Part shown: positions 8,746-16,096 of the stretch, piece after piece
Numbering within the stretch: the first letter of the stretch is position 1
Layout of the letters: every line of letters begins with the position of its first letter
NCBI RefSeq assembly: GCF_007991455.1
Contig: NZ_BJYJ01000002.1
Span: 338,120 to 402,119 of the forward strand
Reading direction: 5' to 3'
DNA: 64,000 bases
Source: Chryseobacterium hagamense
GTDB taxonomy: Bacteria > Bacteroidota > Bacteroidia > Flavobacteriales > Weeksellaceae
Translations under genes and position numbers: made by a program
The notes under the pieces: generated by a model
Seen by the model: only the letters and a program-made list of their open reading frames with translations
What the model was told of the DNA's origin: nothing
Databases searched by the model: none

Positions 8746-9373
8746 CTTTATCAAATACAATTAAAAGTAGGTTCTCTATGGGGAATCTACTTTTTTATTT
8801 GGGGGATTCTACGGTTCCGATTCAGGGAGTTCACTGAGTGGGTTCACGCCAAAGCGAAAATTAGCAAAGTAAATGCGAAAATATTACCGGAATAATTCAA
8901 GTTGAGTCGTGAAGACAGATTTTAAAATAACTGAGATACAATGCAAATATACTTCTATACAATAATCTTCGCTCACCGAATTGAATAATAAGATCTTTAT
9001 TTTCAATGAGCAATTTAATCATCAAATAAAGCTTTCATATTATCCAGTTCTGCATCTTATTTTTTCATATTGAGTATATAAAAAAAATATTATAACTTTC
9101 TACTTATTAATGTGTTTTGTAATTAATAATTATAATCACCTTTTATGTGTTAAAATAATAATTGTAGTGTTTATTTGTGTTGATTGCTATGTTTTTATAT
9201 GAGAGTGTTTTATGTTTTTTTTAAAATAATGGTGGGAATTATTTTTTAAATATCATAATAAAAATTTATTATCAAATTTTTAATTTACTTTTTGGTGATA
9301 TATCTATAACTCCCACCAATAAAGGGATTAAGAAGATGTTTTTTTTAAATCTTTTTTTAGTGAAATATTTTTA
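8746..9373. other. AT-rich gene-free stretch at the left of the accessory segment
   Basis: About 630 bp without a credible gene. A terminator-like hairpin lies at 8762-8793 (AAAAGTAGGTTC paired with GGAATCTACTTTT, then T-rich). The rest, mainly 9000-9373, is extremely AT rich and unlike the surrounding chromosome, consistent with acquired DNA. Nothing else recognised. Confidence 0.6.
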
Positions 9374-9381
9374 TACATTTG
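9374..9381 (+). promoter_or_regulatory. Candidate -7 element for the RiPP precursor gene
   Basis: TACATTTG matches TAnnTTTG, about 64 bp upstream of the precursor ATG. A T-rich tract (9341-9358) lies where a -33 element would be, without an exact TTTG. Confidence 0.5.
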
Positions 9382-9444
9382 TCTTGCAATTGAGGATAAA
9401 ACTTAATTGTAAAAATAAAATAATTATTAAAACAAAATTTATTC

Positions 9445-9660
9445 ATGAAAAAGTTAAAAGGTTTGAAGAATAATTTTTCTTCACTAGAAAACAAAAAACT
9501 AAAAAATCTTAATTTAATTCAAGGTGGTAAATTACCAGGTACAAGTACAAGATCTGCTGCATCTGGTGCACAAGGAGCTACAGATGTAGATTATTATAGC
9601 GATGATTCTTCAGGTAATTGGACTTATGTCGGTAGAGAGATATATACTATTGGGGGATAA
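9445..9660 (+). CDS. Grasp-with-spasm type RiPP precursor peptide
   Basis: A 71-residue peptide. The leader MKKLKGLKNNFSSLENKKLK, then NLNLIQGGK, ends in a double glycine at 27-28 and resembles the precursors of the grasp-with-spasm RiPP class found in Chryseobacterium and relatives. The core (30-71) is rich in Ser, Thr, Asp and Glu (TSTRSAASGAQGATDVDYY, then SDDSSGNW), residues that ATP-grasp ligases join as esters or amides in graspetides. The assignment is strengthened by the SPASM maturase remnant 210 bp downstream. No ATP-grasp ligase or transporter survives nearby, so the gene is probably orphaned. It has its own candidate promoter. A miniature transposon begins 4 bases after the stop. 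Codon use is AT rich compared with neighbours. Confidence 0.75.
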   Translation: MKKLKGLKNNFSSLENKKLKNLNLIQGGKLPGTSTRSAASGAQGATDVDYYSDDSSGNWTYVGREIYTIGG

Positions 9661-9663
9661 TAA

Positions 9664-9870
9664 GAGCCTGTTTAAAATTTTAATTCATCAAACTTTCCGT
9701 CATTTCTCTTAATTTTCTGAATTAAATAAACTTTGTTTATTCTTCACTTTAATACGATGATTTCAATTGACTTAATTGAATATTGCCGGGCAACCGACAT
9801 ATTGATTTTTTAAGCTAAAATGCCTTAAATTCTTAATGTTAAAATATAAAAGGTAAATTTAAACAGGCTC
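9664..9870. mobile_element. 207-bp MITE-like element with GAGCCTGTTTAAA termini
   Basis: The left end is GAGCCTGTTTAAAATTTTAA (9664) and the right end TAAATTTAAACAGGCTC (to 9870), an inverted repeat of about 16 bp. It is flanked by TAA on both sides (9661-9663 and 9871-9873), consistent with a 3-bp TNA target duplication as made by IS1031-group IS5 elements. It contains no transposase frame, so it would depend on a full element elsewhere. It separates the precursor gene from the truncated maturase. Confidence 0.75.
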
Positions 9871-10193
9871 TAAATGGAAATATCAGGAATTGTCCTTCAA
9901 TGTGCCAAAGTTTTGGAAACATAGAAAATACAACACTTGAGGAAGCTTTAAGTAAAAAAGATTTTAAGAAATATTGGAATATAACCAAGGATGATATTGA
10001 AATCTGCAAAGATTGTGAATTTAGATATATATGTACAGACTGTAGAGCTTTTACCGAAGCTGCTCTGAGAAGTGATCAGGGATTAGATATTTCTAAGCCA
10101 TTGAAATGCGGATATAATCCCTATACAAATGAATGGAAAGAGTGGAGTACAAATCCTTTAAAGAAAAAGGCAATTCAATATTATAACCTATAA
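9871..10193 (+). pseudogene. SPASM-domain peptide maturase remnant (grasp-with-spasm), 5' truncated
   Basis: The open frame reads back from MCQSFGNIENTTLEEALSKK to the MITE edge as NGNIRNCPS, so the ATG at 9900 is internal, not a true start. The C-terminal auxiliary iron-sulfur cluster domain is preserved: NCPS, CKDCEFRYICTDCRAF and a final KPLKCGYNP, then EWSTNPLKKKAIQYYNL. This matches my recollection of the C-terminus of the SPASM maturase of grasp-with-spasm systems. The radical SAM or upstream part, several hundred residues, is missing and is replaced by the MITE. The fragment has no obvious promoter and is taken as non-functional. Together with the precursor at 9445 it marks a decayed RiPP locus. 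Confidence 0.75.
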
Positions 10194-10483
10194 ATATTGC
10201 TTTTAAACAGCTTATCCATTTTACTTCAATATAATGTTAGAGCACAACCAATAATACATACGGTACTTTCGGTTTGACTGCGTGGTCAAGCTGCAAATGG
10301 CTACCGGGAAAGCCTATATCCTGAAACCTAACGATTCGTATCTTTTGTCTAGTCCTAAGTTTAGCCTTAATTATGTCTTCGAATCCAATGTTTCGCAACA
10401 GTTTGACATATGGGTCGAAGATAGTTTTGTAGGAATAGAAAATCAGCTTCCAGTTCAATTCAATTGAAGACAAATAGACATCA
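10194..10483. other. Unassigned stretch between the maturase remnant and the transposase
   Basis: Overlapping frames exist on both strands (plus strand ending at 10467, minus strand 10237-10524), but neither has a recognisable family or start context. It may include the left end of the IS982 element; I could not find terminal inverted repeats. It could equally be a decayed gene fragment. Confidence 0.4.
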
Positions 10484-11398
10484 TTATTCGGTAGAAGAAC
10501 TGTTGATAGAAGGTTTTTTATCAAAGAAGGAATAAGCTGCTAAAGCGGAGAGAATATTGAGAACAAAATTGTCAAAACTTCTGTGGCGGGTATGCTCGAT
10601 CTGACAAATATTCTTAAGCTCATCGTTTACAGATTCTATTAACGCCCTTTTTCTAAGCATAATTTTGTCATGAAGAAGCATTAAACAATTTTTCATATTC
10701 TTTTTTATTTTAGTGATCAAATGAACCCCATCTATAAAAAGCTGTTCGAATAAATCTTCTCCGATATACCCCTTATCACCGAAAAGCTTTCCAAAAATCC
10801 GTTTGTGCAGCTCCATACTCTTCAGGGGTTCCCTGTCGTCTACATTGCCTGTTGTCAGAATGAAATCCAGCATCTCGCCCCTGTCATTGATAATCAAATG
10901 GAGCTTAAAACCATAAAACCAACCCAAAGAACATTGCCCCTTCTGAGCGATATTTTTAAAGGTTTTATGCTGCTTTTCTCTTTTGATGTGACAGGCTCTG
11001 ATCGGCGTGGAATCGATAAAAGAGATGTCTGTACATTTTCCCAGGCACATCATTTTTACAAAAACAGCCATCGGGACATTTACTTTCTTCTGAAGTTCTA
11101 CAAACCGGTTGTAGGAAACCGTTACGGGGAATTCCTTCTTCATGTGTCTTTGCACGTAACCTTGATAAAAGTGTTTGAGGTTTTTGAAAGCACCGTAATG
11201 AAACAGGATCATAATAGTCATCACTTCGCTTTGAGACAGGGCTGATTTTCGGTTCCGGGTCTTCATTTTAGGATCTTTCAGGGCATAATCTTTCAGAGCG
11301 CTGTTAAATTCTTTAAAAAACTCGTCGACAATGAAATAAATAATTGTAATTTTCTCATTATAAATAGCGGAAAATTTAGTTAAATATCTGAATTTCAA
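10484..11398 (-). CDS. IS982 family transposase
   Basis: A 304-residue transposase of normal length for IS982. A helical N-terminal part (KSALSQSEVMTIMILFHYGA) leads into a DDE catalytic core: first Asp in DISFIDSTPIRACH, second Asp in KLFGDKGYIGEDLF, Glu in KRALIESVNDELKN. FYGFKLHLIINDRGEMLDF is typical of the family. The C-terminus QIEHTRHRSFDNFVLNILSA also fits. The frame is intact, so the enzyme may be active. I could not define the terminal inverted repeats or target duplication; the right end probably lies between 11399 and 11465. The gene sits within the segment bracketed by the 41-bp direct repeats. Confidence 0.9.
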   Translation of the reverse strand: MKFRYLTKFSAIYNEKITIIYFIVDEFFKEFNSALKDYALKDPKMKTRNRKSALSQSEVMTIMILFHYGAFKNLKHFYQGYVQRHMKKEFPVTVSYNRFVELQKKVNVPMAVFVKMMCLGKCTDISFIDSTPIRACHIKREKQHKTFKNIAQKGQCSLGWFYGFKLHLIINDRGEMLDFILTTGNVDDREPLKSMELHKRIFGKLFGDKGYIGEDLFEQLFIDGVHLITKIKKNMKNCLMLLHDKIMLRKRALIESVNDELKNICQIEHTRHRSFDNFVLNILSALAAYSFFDKKPSINSSSTE

Positions 11399-11465
11399 TA
11401 TATTAATATACTAATTTTTCTGCTTTTTTTAGCATAAATTTATTTATTCTTATTCGAACTCACTT

Positions 11466-11506
11466 TAAGTTAGATACGGCCGAATTCACGCAAATAGAAG
11501 CTAAAC
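11466..11506 (+). repeat. 41-bp direct repeat, right copy
   Basis: Second copy of the sequence at 8705-8745 (39 of 41 bases identical). It directly abuts the broken 5' end of the protease pseudogene, so it marks the right junction of the accessory segment. Confidence 0.85.
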
Positions 11507-12112
11507 AAAGAAGCCCGCCTGAAAATTGCCAAAGTGCTTTCCGATTCGGGAAAAGGGACAACCAGCTGTGTTATCGATGCGATCGACTAGGCCATTACCA
11601 AAAAATTCAGGATCCTTTCCCTCTCTCTCGCCTCCGCTGTAAAACTGAATGAGATCCCTTCGCCGCTCTTTGAAACGGTGGGAGCCAGGGCACTGGAAAA
11701 CAACTGCATCATTGTGGCCGCAGCAGGAAACGACAGCAGCAGGCCTTCGCTTCCGAAGCCGGTTTCCACGCCGGCCAACTCGGTATCAATTATGGCAGTG
11801 GGAGCTATTGACAGCCAGATGAAAATCGCCCGGTTTTCGAATGCCGGACTGAATCCCGTTACCGGCGGCAATGTGAATCTCTGCGCGCCGGGAGTAGACG
11901 TCATCAGTTTGTATCCTAAAAATTCCAAGAACAAAAGCGGAAACTATTATGCCATGAGCGGGACCAGTATGGCAACGCCGCATGTGGCGGGAATGCTGGC
12001 ATTGTACATGGAAAAGTTTCCGGAAAAAGCGGCGGGGGAAATCTGGGAATGGGCGGAATCGAAGGCAAGGCCGATCGAAAGGTTGAAATACAGGACATCG
12101 GAAACGGATTAA
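11507..12112 (+). pseudogene. Subtilisin-like S8 peptidase, 5' truncated and with an in-frame stop
   Basis: The continuous reading frame from the 41-bp repeat reads EARLKIAKVLSDSGKGTTSC, VIDAID, a TAG stop at 11588-11590, then AITKKFRILSLSLAS and onward to 12112. The stop replaces the Trp expected in an IDWAI motif (TGG to TAG). The C-terminal half is intact with the oxyanion region VAAAGNDSSRPSLP, APGVDV and the catalytic Ser motif MSGTSMATPHVAGMLALY. The catalytic Asp and His segments and any export signal are missing. The gene is therefore inactive. A GTG at 11678 could start a fragment but would encode no complete protease. The small gene 12128-12331 follows by 15 bp and was probably its partner. 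Confidence 0.88.
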
Positions 12113-12127
12113 TACAGGCATAGCATG

Positions 12128-12331
12128 ATGAAAACCTATTTGGCCGTTCTCAGGACAAATGCTGATCTCAGGAAACTGGAGCAGGAACTGAAAAAGAAAA
12201 AGATCATACTGTCCGCCTATTATAAAACGGTAGGTATCGTAAAACTGGAAAGTGGACAGGCTGTTTCGGCGGAAGTTTTCCCCGGATATTTTCTTCAGGT
12301 GAAGAAAGGCTTAAATAATTTGATAATTTAA
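12128..12331 (+). CDS. Small protein, possible stand-alone protease inhibitor or prodomain (I9-like)
   Basis: A 67-residue protein, MKTYLAVLRTNADLRKLEQE followed by LKKKKIILSAYYKTVGIVKL and a short C-terminal part. An ATG three bases upstream is equally possible. The size and predicted beta-alpha-beta-beta pattern, with the gene 15 bp downstream of the S8 protease remnant, suggest a stand-alone relative of the subtilisin propeptide/inhibitor I9. This is inference from context; I see no diagnostic motif. No signal peptide, so both partners would have been cytoplasmic. With the protease destroyed, it may be an orphan. Confidence 0.5.
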   Translation: MKTYLAVLRTNADLRKLEQELKKKKIILSAYYKTVGIVKLESGQAVSAEVFPGYFLQVKKGLNNLII

Positions 12332-12401
12332 AGTTTACGGAAGACTTTTCTGTACAGGGAAGTCTTATTTTTGTTTACTTTGCTAAAATTAAAAATAAAT
12401 T

Positions 12402-14603
12402 ATGAACTTTAAAATTCCAGTCCTTTGTTCTGCGCTTGCCGTCCTGTGTTTTTCACAGCCGGTATTGGCCCAGGAAGCCCCGAAATACGATTATGTAGAA
12501 GCATTCAAGCCGTTTTTCTACACCCAGACCGGTACACCGACAAGATCGGCCAGCGGCCAGCCCGGATATGCCTACTGGCAGAATTCGGCCAGCTACAATT
12601 TGAATGTAAGCCTTAATGAAGCCAAAGATGAGATTACCGGAACCGCTGAAATTACCTATACCAATAACAGTACGGATAAATTAGGTTTCCTTTGGCTGCA
12701 GCTGGATCAGAATTTATTTGCAAAAGACTCAAGAGGAAACGCTGTGGTGCCGATGTCGGGAAGCCGTAACGGAGCGCATGGTGAGGAATTTGACGGCGGC
12801 TATAAAATAAAATCCGTAAAGCTGGATGGTAAAGAGGTAAAATACACCATTACCGATACCCGGATGCAGATCGACCTTCCTGCCGGCCTGAAAGCACAGG
12901 GCGGAGTGGCTAAAATTAAAATAGAATATACTTTTCTTTCCCCGAAATACGGTTCCGACCGGATGGGCATTGAAGATACGAAGAACGGGAAAATATATAC
13001 CATGGCCCAGTGGTATCCGAGAATGTGCATCTATGATGATGTGCTGGGCTGGAATACCATGCCTTATCTGGGAGCGTCTGAATTCTATCTGGAATATGGC
13101 GATATTACTGCGAATATTACGGTTCCGGCCAATCATTATGTTGTAGCATCCGGTGAGCTGATGAATCCGAAAGAGGTGTATTCCAAAGAAGAAAACAACC
13201 GTTGGGAACAGGCTAAAAACAGTGATAAAACCGTGATGATCCGCCCGGAATCCGAGATCGGAAAAGGCCAGCAGAACGGCGGTACAAAAACCTGGAAATT
13301 TAAGATTACCCAGGCCCGGGATTTTGCGTGGGCCTCTTCACCGGCATTTGTTCTTGATGCTGCAAAAATCAATCTTCCGGAAGGTAAAAAGTCAATGGCT
13401 ATTTCTGCATATCCTGTTGAAAGTGCCGGGCAGGCTGCCTGGGGAAGATCTACCGAATACACGAAAGCGGCTATTGAGCATTACTCGGCAAAATGGTATC
13501 CGTATACTTATCCTGCAGCGACCAATGTAGCCGGAAACGAAGGCGGAATGGAATATCCGGGAATTGTTTTCTGCCACATGAACTCCAAGGGCGGCGAGCT
13601 TTGGGGCGTTACCGACCACGAATTCGGACACAACTGGTTCCCGATGATCGTCGGTTCCAACGAAAGGCTTTTTGCGTGGATGGATGAAGGGTTCAATACA
13701 TTCATCAACGAACTTTCCACGGAAGCTTTCAATAAAGGAGAGTACTTTGAAAAGAAAAATGTAGCGCAGATGGGGGCTTTCCTGATGAATGATAATTTCG
13801 AGCCGATCATGGTAGGGCCGGACAATATGAAGGAAAACAGCATCGGTATCCTGGCTTATTACAAGCCGGGGCTTGGCCTGGGCATATTAAGAGAGTCTGT
13901 TTTAGGACCTGAAAAATTCGATAAGGCGTTCAGAACGTATATAGACCGGTGGGCATTCAAGCATCCGACGCCGTGGGATTTCTTCCATACCATGGAGAAT
14001 GTATCCGGTGAAGAGCTGAACTGGTTCTGGAGAGGATGGTTCATCAACAAATGGAAGATCGACCAGGGCGTAAAAGACGTAAAATACGTAAACGGTGATT
14101 TCAAAAACGGAGCTCAGGTTACTATTGAAAATATCGGTCAGTTGCCGATGCCGACTACCGTACAGGTGAAATTCAAGGATGGAACCGAAAAAATGGTAAA
14201 GCTTCCGATCGAGGTCTGGAAAAGAAATAAGGAATGGACCTTCAAGCTGGATTCCAATAAAGAAATCGAGCAGGTAAAACTGGATCCGAATGCTCAGATT
14301 CCTGATGTAAACAGCCAGAATAATCTGTGGACTTCCGCTCAGGCCAAACCGATGGAAAAGATCAGCCTCAGAGATTTCACCGGCGTGTATGGCAGCAAGG
14401 ATCTTCCATTGAAAATCACATTTACGGAGAAAGACAATAAATTGTACGCCCAGGCTACCGGTCAGCAGGCATTTCCTTTGGAGTACACCGGAAGCAATAC
14501 CTTTACTTTTGAAATGGCGCAGATCACAATGACTTTCAGCCAGGATAAGAAATCCATCACGTTCAACCAGGGTGGAAAAGAATTCAAGTTTACAAAAGAA
14601 TAA
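12402..14603 (+). CDS. M1 family metallopeptidase, exported
   Basis: A 733-residue peptidase with a signal peptide ([20 protein letters not shown], then VLAQ). The N-terminal beta domain contains the [19 protein letters not shown] pattern. The catalytic domain carries the zinc site in [13 protein letters not shown] with the third ligand Glu in [11 protein letters not shown], spaced as in M1 enzymes. [11 protein letters not shown] upstream corresponds to the exopeptidase GxMEN-type motif. The C-terminal part (about 640-733) is a beta domain with no recognised name. Aminopeptidase activity on periplasmic or external peptides is the likely role. A second, shorter M1 homologue lies at 16097. Single gene, ended by a terminator at 14655. 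Confidence 0.92.
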   Translation: MNFKIPVLCSALAVLCFSQPVLAQEAPKYDYVEAFKPFFYTQTGTPTRSASGQPGYAYWQNSASYNLNVSLNEAKDEITGTAEITYTNNSTDKLGFLWLQLDQNLFAKDSRGNAVVPMSGSRNGAHGEEFDGGYKIKSVKLDGKEVKYTITDTRMQIDLPAGLKAQGGVAKIKIEYTFLSPKYGSDRMGIEDTKNGKIYTMAQWYPRMCIYDDVLGWNTMPYLGASEFYLEYGDITANITVPANHYVVASGELMNPKEVYSKEENNRWEQAKNSDKTVMIRPESEIGKGQQNGGTKTWKFKITQARDFAWASSPAFVLDAAKINLPEGKKSMAISAYPVESAGQAAWGRSTEYTKAAIEHYSAKWYPYTYPAATNVAGNEGGMEYPGIVFCHMNSKGGELWGVTDHEFGHNWFPMIVGSNERLFAWMDEGFNTFINELSTEAFNKGEYFEKKNVAQMGAFLMNDNFEPIMVGPDNMKENSIGILAYYKPGLGLGILRESVLGPEKFDKAFRTYIDRWAFKHPTPWDFFHTMENVSGEELNWFWRGWFINKWKIDQGVKDVKYVNGDFKNGAQVTIENIGQLPMPTTVQVKFKDGTEKMVKLPIEVWKRNKEWTFKLDSNKEIEQVKLDPNAQIPDVNSQNNLWTSAQAKPMEKISLRDFTGVYGSKDLPLKITFTEKDNKLYAQATGQQAFPLEYTGSNTFTFEMAQITMTFSQDKKSITFNQGGKEFKFTKE

Positions 14604-14654
14604 GTTTGGATTACCAATACGGTTGTGCCCATGGCTGGCATGATATAAAATGAT

Positions 14655-14682
14655 AAGGCTGTCTGAAAAGGCAGCTTTTTTA
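14655..14682 (+). terminator. Terminator after the M1 peptidase gene
   Basis: GGCTGTCT paired with AGGCAGCT (one G-U pair) around GAAA, followed by a T-run. Confidence 0.75.
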
Positions 14683-14824
14683 GTTTAAAACCTCACGGCT
14701 TTCAGGATCTGTAAGTTCCGAACGGCCTTTCTTTTCTATGAACGAAATATAACAGGAAAGTTCAGGGTTTATAGTCCCGCTTTGAGACAGAATTTTTATT
14801 TTTGCCTGATTCAAAGTAAAAATA

Positions 14825-15658
14825 ATGAAGTTAAAATTTTCAATTGTATTTCTATTGGCTTTCGCATTCGGTTTTGCGCAGGATCTTAAGGTAATGAGCT
14901 TCAACATCAGGCTGAATGTGGATTCGGACAAAGAAAATTCATGGACCAACCGGAAAGGGGATGTAGCGGATCTGCTGACGTATTATCATCCGGATTACTT
15001 TGGGGTTCAGGAAGCATTGCCGGAACAGATGAAGGATATTAAAACCGGCCTGAAGAATTACGACTATATAGGAGTAGGAAGGGATGACGGAAAAGAAAAA
15101 GGTGAATTCTCTGCTATTTTTTATGATACCAACAGGCTACAGGTGATCAATTCCGGGACCTTCTGGCTTTCCGAAACACCGGAAAAACCTTCAAAAGGAT
15201 GGGATGCCGCTTTGAACAGGATCTGTACCTACGCGGTTTTTAAAGATAAAAAATCAAAGAAGGAATTTATGGCCCTGAATCTTCATTTCGACCATGTCGG
15301 AAATGTGGCCAGGGTAAAATCTTCAGAACTGATTTTAAAGAAAATCAAAGAAATCAATCCCAAAAACTTACCGGTAACGGTGAGCGGTGATTTCAACCTG
15401 ACGGAAGATTCGGAACCGATTAAAATCATGTCGAAAAACCTACAGGATTCTTTCTATCATTCGGAGACGAAGCATTACGGGCCGAAGGGGACTTTCACCG
15501 GATTTAATGTGAATGAGGTTCCGGAAGAAAGGATCGATTACATTTTTGTAAAAGGCTTTAGGATCAGATCCCACCGCCATATCAACGACCGGAGAGAGAA
15601 TCTGTTGTATCCTTCGGACCATTTTCCGGTATTGGCGGAACTGCAGTTTACGAAATAA
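14825..15658 (+). CDS. Endonuclease/exonuclease/phosphatase (EEP) family protein, exported
   Basis: A 277-residue EEP-fold metal-dependent hydrolase. The start MKLKFSIVFLLAFAFGFAQD is a signal peptide. Motifs in order: LKVMSFNIRLNVDSDKENSW, DYFGVQEALPEQM (catalytic Glu), LNLHFDHVGNVARVKSSEL, VSGDFNLTEDSEPIK (catalytic Asp/Asn), ERIDYIFVKGF and YPSDHFPVLAEL with the terminal His. The family includes nucleases, sphingomyelinases and sugar or phosphodiester phosphatases; the substrate here cannot be told, but Bacteroidetes exported members are often annotated as phosphodiesterases. A TATTTTTG -7-like element lies at 14797-14804, about 20 bp upstream. A terminator follows. Confidence 0.9.
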   Translation: MKLKFSIVFLLAFAFGFAQDLKVMSFNIRLNVDSDKENSWTNRKGDVADLLTYYHPDYFGVQEALPEQMKDIKTGLKNYDYIGVGRDDGKEKGEFSAIFYDTNRLQVINSGTFWLSETPEKPSKGWDAALNRICTYAVFKDKKSKKEFMALNLHFDHVGNVARVKSSELILKKIKEINPKNLPVTVSGDFNLTEDSEPIKIMSKNLQDSFYHSETKHYGPKGTFTGFNVNEVPEERIDYIFVKGFRIRSHRHINDRRENLLYPSDHFPVLAELQFTK

Positions 15659-15697
15659 CCCGGCTTAAATAAAAATCCAGATTTCAATATCAAATAC

Positions 15698-15728
15698 AAA
15701 GCGCCTGTCAAAATGCGCTTTTTTTTAT
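15698..15728 (+). terminator. Terminator after the EEP gene
   Basis: AAAGCGC paired with GCGCTTT around a 9-10 base loop, followed by a run of T. Confidence 0.8.
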
Positions 15729-15788
15729 TCCCGAAAATTGAGTACTGTAAAAATTCGTAGCTTGATCCTGTGGAATGGCAGATGATAC

Positions 15789-15959
15789 TTATCCATAACA
15801 AACAAATGTTGTAGACCTGTTTGTGGAAAACTTATTTTAAATTTAATTTTTTTAATTATTTGATTTTTAGATATTTAATTATGGATGTTTTCATCCGAAT
15901 AAATCGATTGAAAGTTATCCACACACTTATTCCCCGAGTTATCCACAAAGTTATCCACA
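15789..15959 (+). other. Candidate replication origin (oriC): DnaA boxes beside an AT-rich tract
   Basis: Three perfect DnaA boxes TTATCCACA lie at 15915-15923, 15939-15947 and 15951-15959 in the same orientation. Two single-mismatch boxes lie at 15789-15797 (TTATCCATA) and, inverted, at 15822-15830 (TGTGGAAAA). Between them, 15831-15885 is almost pure A/T and would suit as a DNA unwinding element. The cluster is in a 438-bp intergenic region between two same-strand genes, with no open frame. Chance occurrence of three perfect 9-mers within 45 bp is very unlikely. No dnaA gene is in the window, but dnaA is often distant from oriC in Bacteroidetes. A dnaA-responsive regulatory cluster (datA-like) is the alternative. 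Confidence 0.72.
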
Positions 15960-16096
15960 ATGTACCGGCGTGAAATTCCAAAATGGAGTATTATAAAGAC
16001 GGTCTTTTTTCGTGGGATAAAAATTTGCAGGGACCGTGAGTCCCGTATTGCTGTTTTTTGTATTTTTATGTTGAATTAAATACCTACAGAATTTTA

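Noticed and set aside
8746..9373. Small RNA or hidden gene in the AT-rich stretch
   Set aside because: No frame above background or convincing promoter-terminator pair, apart from one hairpin at 8762.
10237..10524. 95-residue minus-strand frame and a plus-strand frame ending at 10467 beside the transposase
   Set aside because: They overlap each other and the transposase 3' end, with no recognisable family; kept only as an unassigned stretch.
11399..11465. Terminal inverted repeat of the IS982 element
   Set aside because: I compared both flanks and found no convincing inverted pair, so element boundaries are not given.
11678..12112. 144-residue protease fragment as a functional gene
   Set aside because: It lacks the catalytic Asp and His; the upstream in-frame stop and the homologous upstream sequence show that it is part of a broken longer gene.
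16058..16096. Upstream start for the second M1 peptidase
   Set aside because: It would add 13 residues before a complete signal peptide that begins at 16097.
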